A DNA stretch of 64,000 nucleotides. Source: Arenicola marina (taxonomy: Eukaryota; Annelida; Polychaeta; Arenicolidae). Under the pieces are notes generated by a model. It was not told where the DNA came from and ran no database searches. It worked only from the letters and a program-made list of their open reading frames with translations. Of the stretch, positions 9,265 through 20,400 are shown one piece after another. Position numbers and translations under genes: made by a program. Each line of letters opens with the position of its first letter. The first letter of the stretch is position 1. The stretch covers positions 186,001-250,000 of the forward strand of contig CAXHSH010000664.1 of the NCBI GenBank assembly GCA_964019135.1. Reading direction: 5' to 3'.

Positions 9265-12200
9265 ACATGTTTCAGCAGAATTATCTTTAGTTGGGAATCC
9301 AAACCAGGGTTCCATTTACATTACGGGAAAAGGAACTTTTCCAGCACTACTGGACACTGGTTCAATGGTATCCACAGTGTCTGAGTCATTTTGGAGGACA
9401 GATTTGTCTGAATTGTCTTTGTTTCCTCTTCAGGATTTAATTCAGGTCACTGGTGTCACTGGTGATAACTTGTCTTATCTGGGCTTTATTGAAGTATCTC
9501 TTAGCTTATTAGATACTGGTAAGGATGCACTCACTTATCCGATACTTGTTGTGCCAGATACTGCTTATAATGCAGAAGTTCCCTTTTTAATTGGCACTAA
9601 TGTACTTGATATTTTGAGGTCTGTCCTCAAAAAGTCAGTGGGGGAGAAATATCTCCAAAGGTGTATTTTGCCAGGCCCTGTTCATCTAGCCTTGTCAACT
9701 TTGAGTCTTCAACAGCGTCACCTTGATCGATCAAAGGGAACTTATGGAGTTGTTAGAACCCAGGGAGTAGTGTCGCTGGGGCCGAGAGAGTCTGTAGTTG
9801 TGGGTGGATCAGCAAAGATAGTTTTGCCAGTAGCTTCACATATTGCACTTGTAGAAGGGTGTGAAGAGTTAGAGTCAAAGGGGGTATTGGTTACCCCGGG
9901 AGTGGTTGGCTTGGTCGGCCAAGTCCAACAGCTCACAGTAGAGTTACGCAATCTGGGCGAGAAGTCAGTCAAGCTGCAGTCTGGATTCCCTATTGGTAGA
10001 TTGCAAGCTGCCAGGTTAGAAACTCCAGAAGAGCTGACTGTGGCAGGTGTAAGGATGCCAGATATGTCTCACTTGTCATTTGAGCCGCAACAAAAGGCTG
10101 AACGTTTCCTCAGTGATTGGACTGATTTGTTCTCCACTTCAGATCTAGATATAGGTAATACTAATCTTCAGCAACACCGGATAGACCTCACTGATGAAAT
10201 TCCTTTTAAGGAACGGGTTAGGAGAATTTCCCCTCCGCAGTATGAAGAAGTACGGCAGCACTTACACCAGATGCTAAAAATTGGTGTCATTCGTCCCTCT
10301 CAAAGTCCATGGGGTTCAAATATAGTTTTAGTCAGAAAGAAGAATGGTTCTCTTCGATTTTGTATCGATTATCGTCGTTTAAACCAGCGAACCATTCCAG
10401 ATGCATATCCTATCCCCAGGATGGATGAAATTCTCCATGTTTTGGGTGAAGCTAAATGGTTTAGCACACTCGACCTCAGGGCTGGTTACTGGCAGATGGG
10501 AGTGGCTGAAGAGCATAAGTCTCGTACTGCTTTTTCTGCAGGTCCCTTGGGGCACTTTGAATTTAACCGTCTAGCCTTCGGTTTAAAAAATGCGCCGTCA
10601 TCCTTCCAGAGACTAATGCAGAATATTCTGGGGGACCTTTTGTTCAAAATTTGCATTGTTTATCTGGATGACATTATTGTCTGGGGTGAATCATTTGAAG
10701 AAGAGCTCCTCAACTTAGAGAAGGTATTCTCTAGGCTTAAAGAAGCTGGGTTGAAGCTGAACCTTGAAAAGTGTGAGTTTTTCCAGACCAAAATCAAATA
10801 TCTTGCCCATATTGTTTCTCCTGATGGTATTGAATGTGATCCCAGTAAACTCGAGGCTGTCCAAAATTGGCCTGTGCCAGAAAATGTTGAACATGTACAT
10901 AGATTTCTAGGTTTTGCCGGATTTTATCGGAAATTTGTGAAAGATTTCTCTAGGATTGCGTCTCTTCTCTATGCTTTGTTGGGGTCAAAGCAAAGGAAAA
11001 AGAAGACGGAGGTCAACTGGGAGTGGGGTGAACCTCAACAAGTTGCGTTTGACTGTCTAAAGACTGCTCTGAGTACACCCCCTACCCTAGCTTACCCCAA
11101 TTATCAGGAACCATTTATACTGCATGTTGACGCCAGTCGTCAAGGATTAGGTTGTGTCCTTGGGCAACTCAATGATGGCAAGTTTCAACCCATTGCATAT
11201 GGTAGCCGTACACTGAGAGGGTCTGAGAGGAACTACAGTGCTCACAAGTTAGAGTTCCTCGCCCTCAAGTGGGCAATTACTCAGCACTTCAACGATTATT
11301 TGTATGGTCAAAGGTTTACTGCTTATACTGATCACAACCCGTTAGCTTACCTATTGACCACTGCAAAATTGGATGCTACCGGCCATCGCTGGGTTGCAGA
11401 ACTATCAGGTTTTGATTTTGATATCCGGTATAAGCCCGGTAAATCAAATGTTGATGCCGATGCACTGTCTCGATTACCCAGTAAGTCTGTGTATACCCAG
11501 GAAATCACTAGAGACATGCTGCATAGTTTATGGCCACCCAGTGATGAATCTGATGAAGGTTTTGCTTCCTCTCTGTGTTTGTCTGCTCAAGTGTTGCCTG
11601 GCGTTGGTGGGGAGTGCCTCACAAGTAGTATTGACTGGGAAGTTGAACAAGGGGCAGATCCAATGTTGTGTCAGTTGAGGGAACTGCTAAAGGGTGATAA
11701 GCCCTCACAGCATGTCAGACGGAAAGTTAGTTCTGGCTTAAAGAAGTATCTATCTCAATGGGATAGGCTAATGTGTGTGGATGGGATCATGTACCGTAGG
11801 ATAAACACCAAGTGTGGTGAAATTAAGCAACTCCTGCTGCCTGTCTCTCAAATCCCTGTAGCATTCAAAGCCCTACATGATGATCTAGGACATTTGGGTC
11901 AGGCAAGAACTCTGGCACTCTTTCGGGATCGTTTCTATTGGCCTGGTATGGCAAGTGATCTCAGCCAGAGAATGAGTCAGTGTGATAGATGTATCAGAGC
12001 CAAGTCTCCTCATCTACCGCAGGTAGCTCCTCTCAAAACAATTGAAACAACCTACCCATTGGAATTGGTATGTATTGATTTCTTAAAGTTAGAGCCGTCC
12101 AAAGGTGGTTATGAAAATATATTAGTTATCACCGATCACTTCACTAAATATGCCCAAGCTGTCCCCACGAGAAATCAATCAGCTCAAACAACTGCCAAGG

Positions 12201-13216
12201 CACTTTTCGAAATGTTTTTCGTTCATTACGGATTTCCTCGTAGAATCTTGTCTGATCAAGGTCGAAACTTTGAGGGGAATGTAATTCGACAATTGTGTCA
12301 ACAGTTGGGGATTGTAAAGACAAGAACCACACCTTACCACCCCATGGGTAATGGAATAACTGAACGCATGAATTCTACTCTACTTCGAATGTTACGATGT
12401 CTTGATGAACCACAAAAGCAGGATTGGAAGAGTCATGTAGCTTCCCTCGTCCATGCATACAATGCTACTGTCCATGATACGACTGGGTACAGTCCCTACT
12501 TTCTCTTATTTGGACGTAAGCCAAGGTTGCCTGCCGATGTTTTCCTGAATCTCCTGCCTGGTGATGACTGTGGAGAGCTTTCAGCTTTTCAGGAAAGGTT
12601 AGCGGAGGCGTATCGCCTTGCTGAGTTGGCTACTAGACAAGCAGGGAGGCGACATAAGCGGCAATATGACTTAAGAGTTCGTGGTGCCTGTATCGAAGTA
12701 GGAGACAGGGTTTTAGTCAAGAACCTTGGATTCGTGGGTCCTCATAAACTGGCTGACAAGTGGGAATCTGAAGTGTATATCGTATCCACTCAACCTAACC
12801 CAGAAATCCCGGTTTATACTGTTTATAAGGAAAATGGATCTGTTCAGAAAACTCGTACTCTCCATCGCAATCACCTCCTACCTCTTTCCCTCCCACTTGG
12901 CCATGAGGGGTCTGCTACTGAGAGTATTGAGTCTGTAAACCCTCCTGATCCTTCTGATGAAAGTGAGGATGAGGCCATTGAACCACTACGTCCTAAAAGA
13001 TCCTGTGGTAAGCCAAAGAGGTATCGAGACCCAAACTTTATTGGTCAGTTATCCATCTCAGCTATTGCAGAGAAAGAGTTACAAAAAACTTATGTCACTC
13101 ACTTAATGCAACTGGATAAGATTGAATTATGTTTAAAACTTCAAAAGGAGAGACCAAATGATGAATTGGTGTCACAGCTCTTGCGGACGTTGATTGAAAC
13201 TCAACTCATTAAGTAA
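9209..13216 (+). CDS. pol: Gypsy Pol polyprotein (protease, RT, RNase H, integrase)
   Basis: Expressed by -1 shifting from gag; the frame has no ATG at its start and is open from 9164. Numbering from 9218: the retropepsin LLDTGS motif has its Asp at residue 46. Reverse transcriptase runs about 310-510, with FCIDYRRLNQRTIPDAYPIP and the catalytic YLDD at 482-485. RNase H begins LHVDASRQGLG (Asp 638) and includes YTDHNPLAYL. The integrase H2C2 zinc finger (HDDLGHLGQ and CDRCIRAKS) lies near 887-925. The DDE triad is D954, D1013 and E1049, the DD35E spacing. A GPY/F-like module (VGPHKLADKW) follows, then a charged tail. All key residues I could check are present and no internal stop interrupts the roughly 1,330 codons. 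It lacks a chromodomain. Confidence 0.96.
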   Translation, partial: KLSVAPSIGQLGASGEKCPHVSAELSLVGNPNQGSIYITGKGTFPALLDTGSMVSTVSESFWRTDLSELSLFPLQDLIQVTGVTGDNLSYLGFIEVSLSLLDTGKDALTYPILVVPDTAYNAEVPFLIGTNVLDILRSVLKKSVGEKYLQRCILPGPVHLALSTLSLQQRHLDRSKGTYGVVRTQGVVSLGPRESVVVGGSAKIVLPVASHIALVEGCEELESKGVLVTPGVVGLVGQVQQLTVELRNLGEKSVKLQSGFPIGRLQAARLETPEELTVAGVRMPDMSHLSFEPQQKAERFLSDWTDLFSTSDLDIGNTNLQQHRIDLTDEIPFKERVRRISPPQYEEVRQHLHQMLKIGVIRPSQSPWGSNIVLVRKKNGSLRFCIDYRRLNQRTIPDAYPIPRMDEILHVLGEAKWFSTLDLRAGYWQMGVAEEHKSRTAFSAGPLGHFEFNRLAFGLKNAPSSFQRLMQNILGDLLFKICIVYLDDIIVWGESFEEELLNLEKVFSRLKEAGLKLNLEKCEFFQTKIKYLAHIVSPDGIECDPSKLEAVQNWPVPENVEHVHRFLGFAGFYRKFVKDFSRIASLLYALLGSKQRKKKTEVNWEWGEPQQVAFDCLKTALSTPPTLAYPNYQEPFILHVDASRQGLGCVLGQLNDGKFQPIAYGSRTLRGSERNYSAHKLEFLALKWAITQHFNDYLYGQRFTAYTDHNPLAYLLTTAKLDATGHRWVAELSGFDFDIRYKPGKSNVDADALSRLPSKSVYTQEITRDMLHSLWPPSDESDEGFASSLCLSAQVLPGVGGECLTSSIDWEVEQGADPMLCQLRELLKGDKPSQHVRRKVSSGLKKYLSQWDRLMCVDGIMYRRINTKCGEIKQLLLPVSQIPVAFKALHDDLGHLGQARTLALFRDRFYWPGMASDLSQRMSQCDRCIRAKSPHLPQVAPLKTIETTYPLELVCIDFLKLEPSKGGYENILVITDHFTKYAQAVPTRNQSAQTTAKALFEMFFVHYGFPRRILSDQGRNFEGNVIRQLCQQLGIVKTRTTPYHPMGNGITERMNSTLLRMLRCLDEPQKQDWKSHVASLVHAYNATVHDTTGYSPYFLLFGRKPRLPADVFLNLLPGDDCGELSAFQERLAEAYRLAELATRQAGRRHKRQYDLRVRGACIEVGDRVLVKNLGFVGPHKLADKWESEVYIVSTQPNPEIPVYTVYKENGSVQKTRTLHRNHLLPLSLPLGHEGSATESIESVNPPDPSDESEDEAIEPLRPKRSCGKPKRYRDPNFIGQLSISAIAEKELQKTYVTHLMQLDKIELCLKLQKERPNDELVSQLLRTLIETQLIK

Positions 13217-13539
13217 GCTGGCTGATAGTAAATTGTACCTGGTTATGTTATTGCTACTCAGTATTCACCTGGTTGATTTGTAAATGAGTCTAATGCCTAA
13301 TGTTAAATTTTAGGTTTAAGATTGTTTTATGTTGCTTTTTGATGGCTATGAACATTGTGATTGTGATTGTCATTGTATTTTAATTGTTCTTGTAATAGTG
13401 AAACGTGGATAAGTATAATGACTAAATGTGGTAATGTTGATATACTGCATTTCAGCATATACAGGTGTATATCTGAGTTTATAGTCAGGTGTTCATAGTT
13501 TTAAATTGTCAGGAGACAATTTATCTTGGGAGGGGCAGA
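13217..13539 (+). other. 3' untranslated region and polypurine tract
   Basis: T-rich non-coding sequence after pol. The purine-rich GGGAGGGGCAGA at 13528-13539 abuts the 3' LTR and is the expected plus-strand primer. No env-like frame is present. Confidence 0.85.
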
Positions 13540-14625
13540 TGTCACAGAGCCTGTTTGACAGATGCGGTGAGTGGTGTAAAGTTCACTGACCCTGCCACTG
13601 ACCTGAGTCTTGACACACTTGGCCAGTCACAAGCACGCTATGCCTATGGAAATTCATCTGAATTGTCTCTGATTTCTTGTACCACGTTCATTGTGTCTTT
13701 GTCATCCGGAATGGTCTTTGGGTGTCCACACGTGGTTTGGGAGGTTGAGTTCTCGATGTAATCCAGTGTTACGGTAATCCATAGATGTTTCAAGTTGTAT
13801 CATATTTAGTAAAAAACTTCGCGTCGCTGGCCATGCTTCATCAGTGTTCATACGGGTTTCCTTGACCTAAGCTGACCTGGCCGAGTTATGACTGTTGCAT
13901 GGCGGGAAGATTCGAACTGTGTATAAATAGGGTCGCACGCCGGATGGTCTCTCTCTCTTCATTTGCTTCACGTGAAGGTGGTTTGGACCCCCTCCGGGAC
14001 CTTACGTCAGCCTAACGTGTCGCCGGGGCATGTCGTCTTGAAGTCTTTTCTACAGGTATGTTCCGTTATTTTAATTGTCTCTTGCATAGTAGTGGCGAGA
14101 TAAATTAAGCTTATATGCGTGTGCTATTTGTCTACTCTGGGTTTGTTTATAAACAGTGCCATGCGGTCTTTGACGAGAGGTGTCTGCACATGTCATTATC
14201 TGTCAATTAGTGATTTCGGTCCTGAATGCTAGTTCTCTCTTAGATTCGAGGGGTTATAGTAATTATATATTGCTTCTAGAGGTACTAAAGTATTTTGCAT
14301 GGTTACTTTCCATATGCTTTGACCTTCAGCTACCATTTTTGAGGAAGTTTAGACCATGTGCTCTGTCGGCCATATTCATGACATGACCATGTCGTTTTGA
14401 TACTGTTTATCGTTGTATTTTGTTTTATTGTTTTCTAATTGTTCCTGTGTCAATTTCATGCGTCTGTCTGCATTTCTTGTACTGGGTTTATCTATACTAA
14501 TGTTTGGCTATAGTCTGGGCATTTTTGTGAACTATCTTGTTATGTTGTCTTTTCTACAGAATAAAACTTGCCTGAGCACCGACCCCATCAGAGTGGTTAG
14601 AATTTCTTTCTGGCGCCCTGTTACA
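13540..14625 (+). repeat. 3' LTR
   Basis: Same length as the 5' LTR (1,086 bp), with the same ends, TATA box (13922) and AATAAA (14560). The single difference noticed is C at 13643. Confidence 0.96.
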
Positions 14626-17410
14626 AGTATATCGCTAGAACCGAGTGTTTTTGGTTGCGTAATACCAGAATCCGATGTGTTTACGCATTATGTCGATTTA
14701 CTGCACAAAAGACCCCGGTGTTGCGACATACTGTACAGATCACTCGGTTTTAGCGACATACCATGGAAACACACAAAATTCTAGTATTACACTGATAAAA
14801 ACGCTCGGTACGAGCGATACACTACTCAAAACAGTCGGTTCTTGCGAAATACTATATAAAACAATCGGTTCCAGCGATATACAACACAAAGAAACATGAT
14901 TTGATCATTTTATTATCCAAAACACTCGGTTCTACCGATATACTACTCAAAACACTAGGTTTGAATTATATACCACATAAAACTCTCGCTTTTACGGATA
15001 TACTAAGCAAAACGCTCGGTTCTCTCGACATGCTGTACAAAAAACGCGATTTTAGCCATATACAACGGTAACACATCATCTTCCAGCATGACAGTTACCA
15101 AAACACTCGGTACGACCCAAATGCTACTCAAAACAGTCGACTCTTGCGATATGCTACCACCTAAACCTCTCAGATCTAACGATACACTACACAAAACAGT
15201 CGGCACGGGCAATATACCATATAAACACTCAGTTCTAGCAATATACAACACAAACAAACATGATTTGATAATTGTATTAACCAAAACACTCGGTTCTACT
15301 GACATAGTACGTAAACACGCCCGATTCTAGTATTACACTACCAACAACATTCGATTCTGGTGATATGCTACTGAAAACAACATGTTTTAGCGATATACTA
15401 CACGAAACCCCAAGGTGTAGCGACAAACTGTACAGAACACTCGGTTTTAGCGATATATCTGGGTAACCCACAAAACTCCAGTATTACACTTATCAAAACG
15501 CTCGATACGAGCGATACACTACTTGAAACAGTCGGCTCTTGCAATATACTATATCAAACACTCTGTTCCAACGATATACGACACAAACAAACATTATTTA
15601 GTCATTTTATTAAGAAAAACACTCGGTTCGCCCGATATGGTACGCAAACACACCCGATTTTACTAATACACAACCAAAAACACTCGATTTTATTTAGATA
15701 CCACACAAAACAGTCGGTTTTACGGATATACTACACAAAACGCTCGGTTCTATCGACCTGCTGTACAAATAACTCGCTTTTATCAATATACAACGGTAGC
15801 ACACCATCTTCCAACATTACTGTCCAAGTGTAATGCTGGAAGATGGTGTGTTACAGTTGTATGTTGCTAAAAGTGAGTTATTTGTACATTATGTCGATAG
15901 ACCCGAGCGTTTTGTGTAGTATATCCGTAAAACCGAGTGTTTTGTGTGGTATACAACTAATAATGAGTGTTTTGATTAGTATATCGCTAGAACCGAGTGT
16001 TTTTGGTTTTGTAATACTAGAATCGGGTGTGTTTACGTATTATGTCGATTTACTAAATAAAACACCCAGGTGTAGCGACATACTGTACAGAACAATCGGT
16101 TCCAGCGATATACAACACAAAGAAACATGATTTGATCATTTTATTATCCAAAACACTCGGTTCTACCGATTTACTACTCAAAACACTAGGTTGTAATTAT
16201 ATACCACATAAAACTCTCGCTTTTACGGATATACTAAGCAAAATGCTCGGTTCTCTCGACATGCTTTACAAAAAACGCGATTTTAGCCATATACAACGGT
16301 AACACATCATCTTCCAGCATGACACTTACCAAAACACTCGGTACGACCCAAATGCTACTCAAAACAGTCGACTCTTGTGATATGCTACCACCTAAAGCTC
16401 TCAGATCTAACGATGCACTACACAAAACAGTCGGCACGAGCGATATACCATATATACACTCAGTTCTAGCAATATACAACACAAACAAACATGATTCGAT
16501 AATTTTATTAACCAAAACACTCGGTTCTACTGACATAGTACGTAAACACGCCCGATTCTAGTATTACACTACCAACAACATTCGATTCTGGTGATATGCT
16601 ACTGAAAACAACCTGTTTTAGCGATATACTACACGAACCCCCCAGGTGTAGCGACAAACTGTACAGAACACTCGGTTATAGCGATATATCAGGGTAACAC
16701 ACAAAACTCCAGTATTACACTTATCCAAACGCTCGATACGAGCGATAAACTACTTAAAACAGTCGCCTCTTGCAATTTACTATATAAAACACTCTGTTCC
16801 AACGATATACGACACAAACAAACATTATTTAGTCATTTTATTAACCAAGACACTCGGTTCTACTGACATAGTACGTAAACAAGCCCGATTCTAGTATTAC
16901 ACTACCAACATTCGATTCTGGTGATATGCTACTGAAAACAACCTGTTTTAGCGATATACTACACGAACCCCCCAGGTGTAGCGACAAACTGTACAGAACA
17001 CTCGGTTTTAGCGATATATCTGGGTAACCCGCAAAACTCCAGTATTACACTTATCAAAACGCTCGATACGAGCGATACACTACTTAAAACAGTCGGCTCT
17101 TGCAATATACTATATAAAACACTCTGTTCCAACGATATACGACACAAACAAACATTATTTAGTCATTTTATTAACAAAAACACTCGGTTCTACCGATATG
17201 GTACGCAAACACACCTGATTTTACTAATACACAACCCAAAACACTCGATTTTATTTAGATACCACACAAAACAGTCGGTTTTACGGATATACTACACAAA
17301 ACGCTCGGTTCTATCGACCTGCTGTACAAATAACTCGCTTTTATCAATATACAACGGTAGCACACCATCTTCCAACATTACTGTCCAAGTGTAATGCTGG
17401 AAGATGGTGT
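14626..17410. repeat. Satellite A, inverted-block segment
   Basis: This continues the array split by the Gypsy insertion. Blocks of about 1.2-1.5 kb repeat the 4.65-5.95 kb block: a hairpin, a short run of forward monomers, then a long run of reversed monomers. Block borders are at about 15801 and 17361. Landmarks recur in each block, such as AACACATCATCTTCCAGCAT at about 15070 and 16305. Some monomer groups inside (about 16840-17170) are themselves duplicated. Open frames in this segment follow the repeat and are not genes. Confidence 0.9.
15801..15851. repeat. Hairpin at a satellite A orientation switch (copy 3)
   Basis: Same palindrome as at 4661 and 5948. Reversed monomers lie to the left and forward monomers to the right. 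Confidence 0.85.
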
Positions 17411-17412
17411 GT
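17361..17412. repeat. Hairpin at a satellite A orientation switch (copy 4)
   Basis: Last copy of the palindrome. From here to 23556 all monomers keep the forward orientation. Confidence 0.85.
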
Positions 17413-20400
17413 TACAGTTGTATGTTGCTAAAAGCGATTTTTTTGTACATCATGTCGATAGAACCGAGCGTTTTGTGTAGTATATCCGTAAAACCGAGTG
17501 TTTTGTGTGGTATATAACTAAAAATGAGTTTTTTGATTAGTATATAATTAATACCGAGTGTGTTGTAGAGTATGCCGCTATTACCGAGTGTTGTGTCCAA
17601 TATATCCCTATAACCGGGTGCGTCGTGTAGTATATACCTAAAAGCGTGTGTTTTGAGTAGCATATCTTTAGAACCGAGTGTTTTGTTTAATACAATGATC
17701 GAATCATGTCTGTTTGTGTTGTATATCGCTAAAGCCGTGTGATTTGTACAGGATGTCGCTATAACTGAGTGTTCGGTGTAATATATCCCTAAAAGTGAGT
17801 GACTTGAATAGTATATCGCTAAAACCGAGTGTTATGTGTAGTAAATCCTTAAAACAGAGTGTTTTGAGTAGTATATCGTTAGAACCGAGTGTTTTGGTTA
17901 ATAAAATGATCGAATCATCTGTGTTTGTGTTGTATATCGCTAAAGCCGATTGATTTGCAGAGCATGCCGCTATAACTAAGTGTTTGATGTTGTATATAGC
18001 TAAAAGCGAAGGTTTTAGTTGTATATCCCTCAAAGCGAGTGTTTTGAATAGTATATCGCAAAAACCGAGTGTGGTTTGTGCAGTATGTCGCTATAACCGA
18101 ATGTTTTGTGTAGTATGTGCCTAACACCGGGTGTTTTTAGCAGTATATCGCTTGTACCGAGTGTTTTGCTTAATAAAATGATCGAATCATGTCTGTTTGT
18201 GTTGAATATCGCTAAAGCCGTGTGATTTGTACAGGATGTCGCTATAACTGGGTGTTGGATGAAGGATATCCCTAAAAGCGAATGTGTTGAGTAGTATATC
18301 GGTAGAACCGAGTGTTTTGGTCAAGAAAATGATCGAACCATGTGTGTTTGTGTTGTATATGGCTAAAGCCGAGCAATTTGTAGAGTATGCCGCTATAACT
18401 AAGTGTTTGATGTAGTATATCCCTAAAAGCGAGCGTTTTGAGTAGTATATCGTTAAAACTGGGTGTGTTGTAGAGTATGTCGCTATTACCGAGTATTTTG
18501 TACAGTATATCCCTATAACCGAGTGCTTCGTGTAGTAAATCCCTAAAAGCGCGTGTTTTGAGTAGCATATCGGTTGTACCGAGTGTTTTTGTTAATAAAA
18601 TGATCGAATCATGTCTGTTTGTGTTGTATATCGCTAAAGCCGAGTGATTTGTACAGGATGTCGCTATAACTGAGTGTTGGGTGAAGTATATCCCTAAATA
18701 CGAATGTTTATAGTAGTATGTCCCTAAAAGCGAGTGTTTTGAGCAGCATTTCGGTAGAACCGAGTGTTTTGGTTATTAAAATGATCGAACCATGTGTGTT
18801 TGTGTTGTATATCGCTAAAGCCGAGTGATTTGTAGAGTATGCCGCTATAACTAAGTGTTTAATGGAGTATATCCCTAAAAGCGAGTCTTTTGAGTAGTAT
18901 ATAATTAAAACCGAGTTTGTTGTAGAGTATGTCGCTATTACCGAGTGTTTTGTACAGTATGTCCTCACAACTGAGTGCTTCGTGTAGTATATCCATAAAA
19001 GCGAGTGTTTTGAGTAGCATATCGGTAGAACCGAGTGTTTTGGTCAAGAAAATGATCGAATCATGTCTGTTTGTGTTGTATATCGCTAAAGCAGCGTGAT
19101 TTGTACAGGATGTCGCTATAACTGAGTGTTGGGTGAAGTATATCCCTCAAAACGAGTGTTTTGAATAATATATCGCTAAAGCCGAGTGTGTTTTGTGCAG
19201 TATGTCGCTATAACCGAGTGTTTTGCGTAGTTAGTCACTAAATCCGAGTGTTTTGAGCAGTATATCGCTCGTACCGAGTGTTTCGGGAAATGGAATACTG
19301 GAATCTGGTGTGCTTCCCTAGCATGTCGCTCAAACCGAGTGTTTTTGTACAATATTTCGCTATAACCGAGTGTTTTTAACAGTATATCGCTATAATTGAG
19401 TGTTATATGTAGTAAATCCCTAAAACAGATTGCTTAGAGTAGTATATCGTTAGAACCGAGTGTTTTGGTTAATAAAATGATCGAATCATGTCTGTTTGTG
19501 TTGTATATGGCTAAAGGCGAGTGATTTGTAGAGAATGCCGCTATAACTAAGTGTTTGATGTAGTATATCCCTAAAAGCGAGCGTTTTGAGTAGTATATCG
19601 TTAAAACTAAGTGTTTGATGTTGTAGAGTATGTCACTATTACTGAGTATTTTTTACAGTATATCGCTATAACCGAGTGTTATGTGTAGTAAATCCTTAAA
19701 ACAGAGTGTTTTGAGTATTATATCGTTAGAACCGAGTGTTTTGGTTAATAAAATGATCGAATCATCTGTGTTTGTGTTGTATATCGCTAAAGCCGATTGA
19801 TTTGCAGAGCATGCCGCTATAACTAAGTGTTTGATGTTGTATATAGCTAAAAGCGAAGGTTTTAGTTGTATATCCCTCAAAGCGAGTGTTTTGAATAGTA
19901 TATCGCAAAAACCGAGTGTGGTTTGTGCAGTATGTCGCTATAACCGAATGTTTTGTGTAGTATGTGCCTAACACCGGGTGTTTTTAGCAGTATATCGCTT
20001 GTACCGAGTGTTTTGCTTAATAAAATGATCGAATCATGTCTGTTTGTGTTGAATATCGCTAAAGCCGTGTGATTTGTACAGGATGTCGCTATAACTGGGT
20101 GTTGGATGAAGGATATCCCTAAAAGCGAATGTGTTGAGCAGCGTATCGGTAGAACCGAGTGTTTTGGTTAATAAAATGATCGAACCATGTGTGTTTGTGT
20201 TGTATATGGCTAAAGCCGAGCAATTTGTAGAGTATGCCGCTATAACTAAGTGTTTGATGTAGTATATCCCTAAAAGCGAGCGTTTTGAGTAGTATATCGT
20301 TAAAACTGGGTGTGTTGTAGAGTATGTCGCTATTACCGAGTATTTTGTACAGTATATCCCTATAACCGAGTGCTTCGTGTAGTAAATCCCTAAAAGCGCG

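Larger units (their letters stand above)
6129..14625 (+). mobile_element. Complete young Ty3/Gypsy LTR retrotransposon
   Basis: An 8,497 bp element with two 1,086 bp LTRs (6129-7214 and 13540-14625) that begin TG and end CA. It is flanked by a 4 bp target duplication AGTA (6125-6128 and 14626-14629). Joining the flanks restores an uninterrupted satellite A monomer, which proves insertion into the array. The order is LTR, tRNA-Lys-type primer site, leader with repeats, gag, pol in the -1 frame, polypurine tract, LTR. The pol order is protease, RT, RNase H, integrase, which places it in Ty3/Gypsy (Metaviridae-type). No env or chromodomain was seen. The LTRs differ by one base that I could find (6232 T versus 13643 C) and both coding frames are open, so it may still be competent or was until recently. 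Confidence 0.97.
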
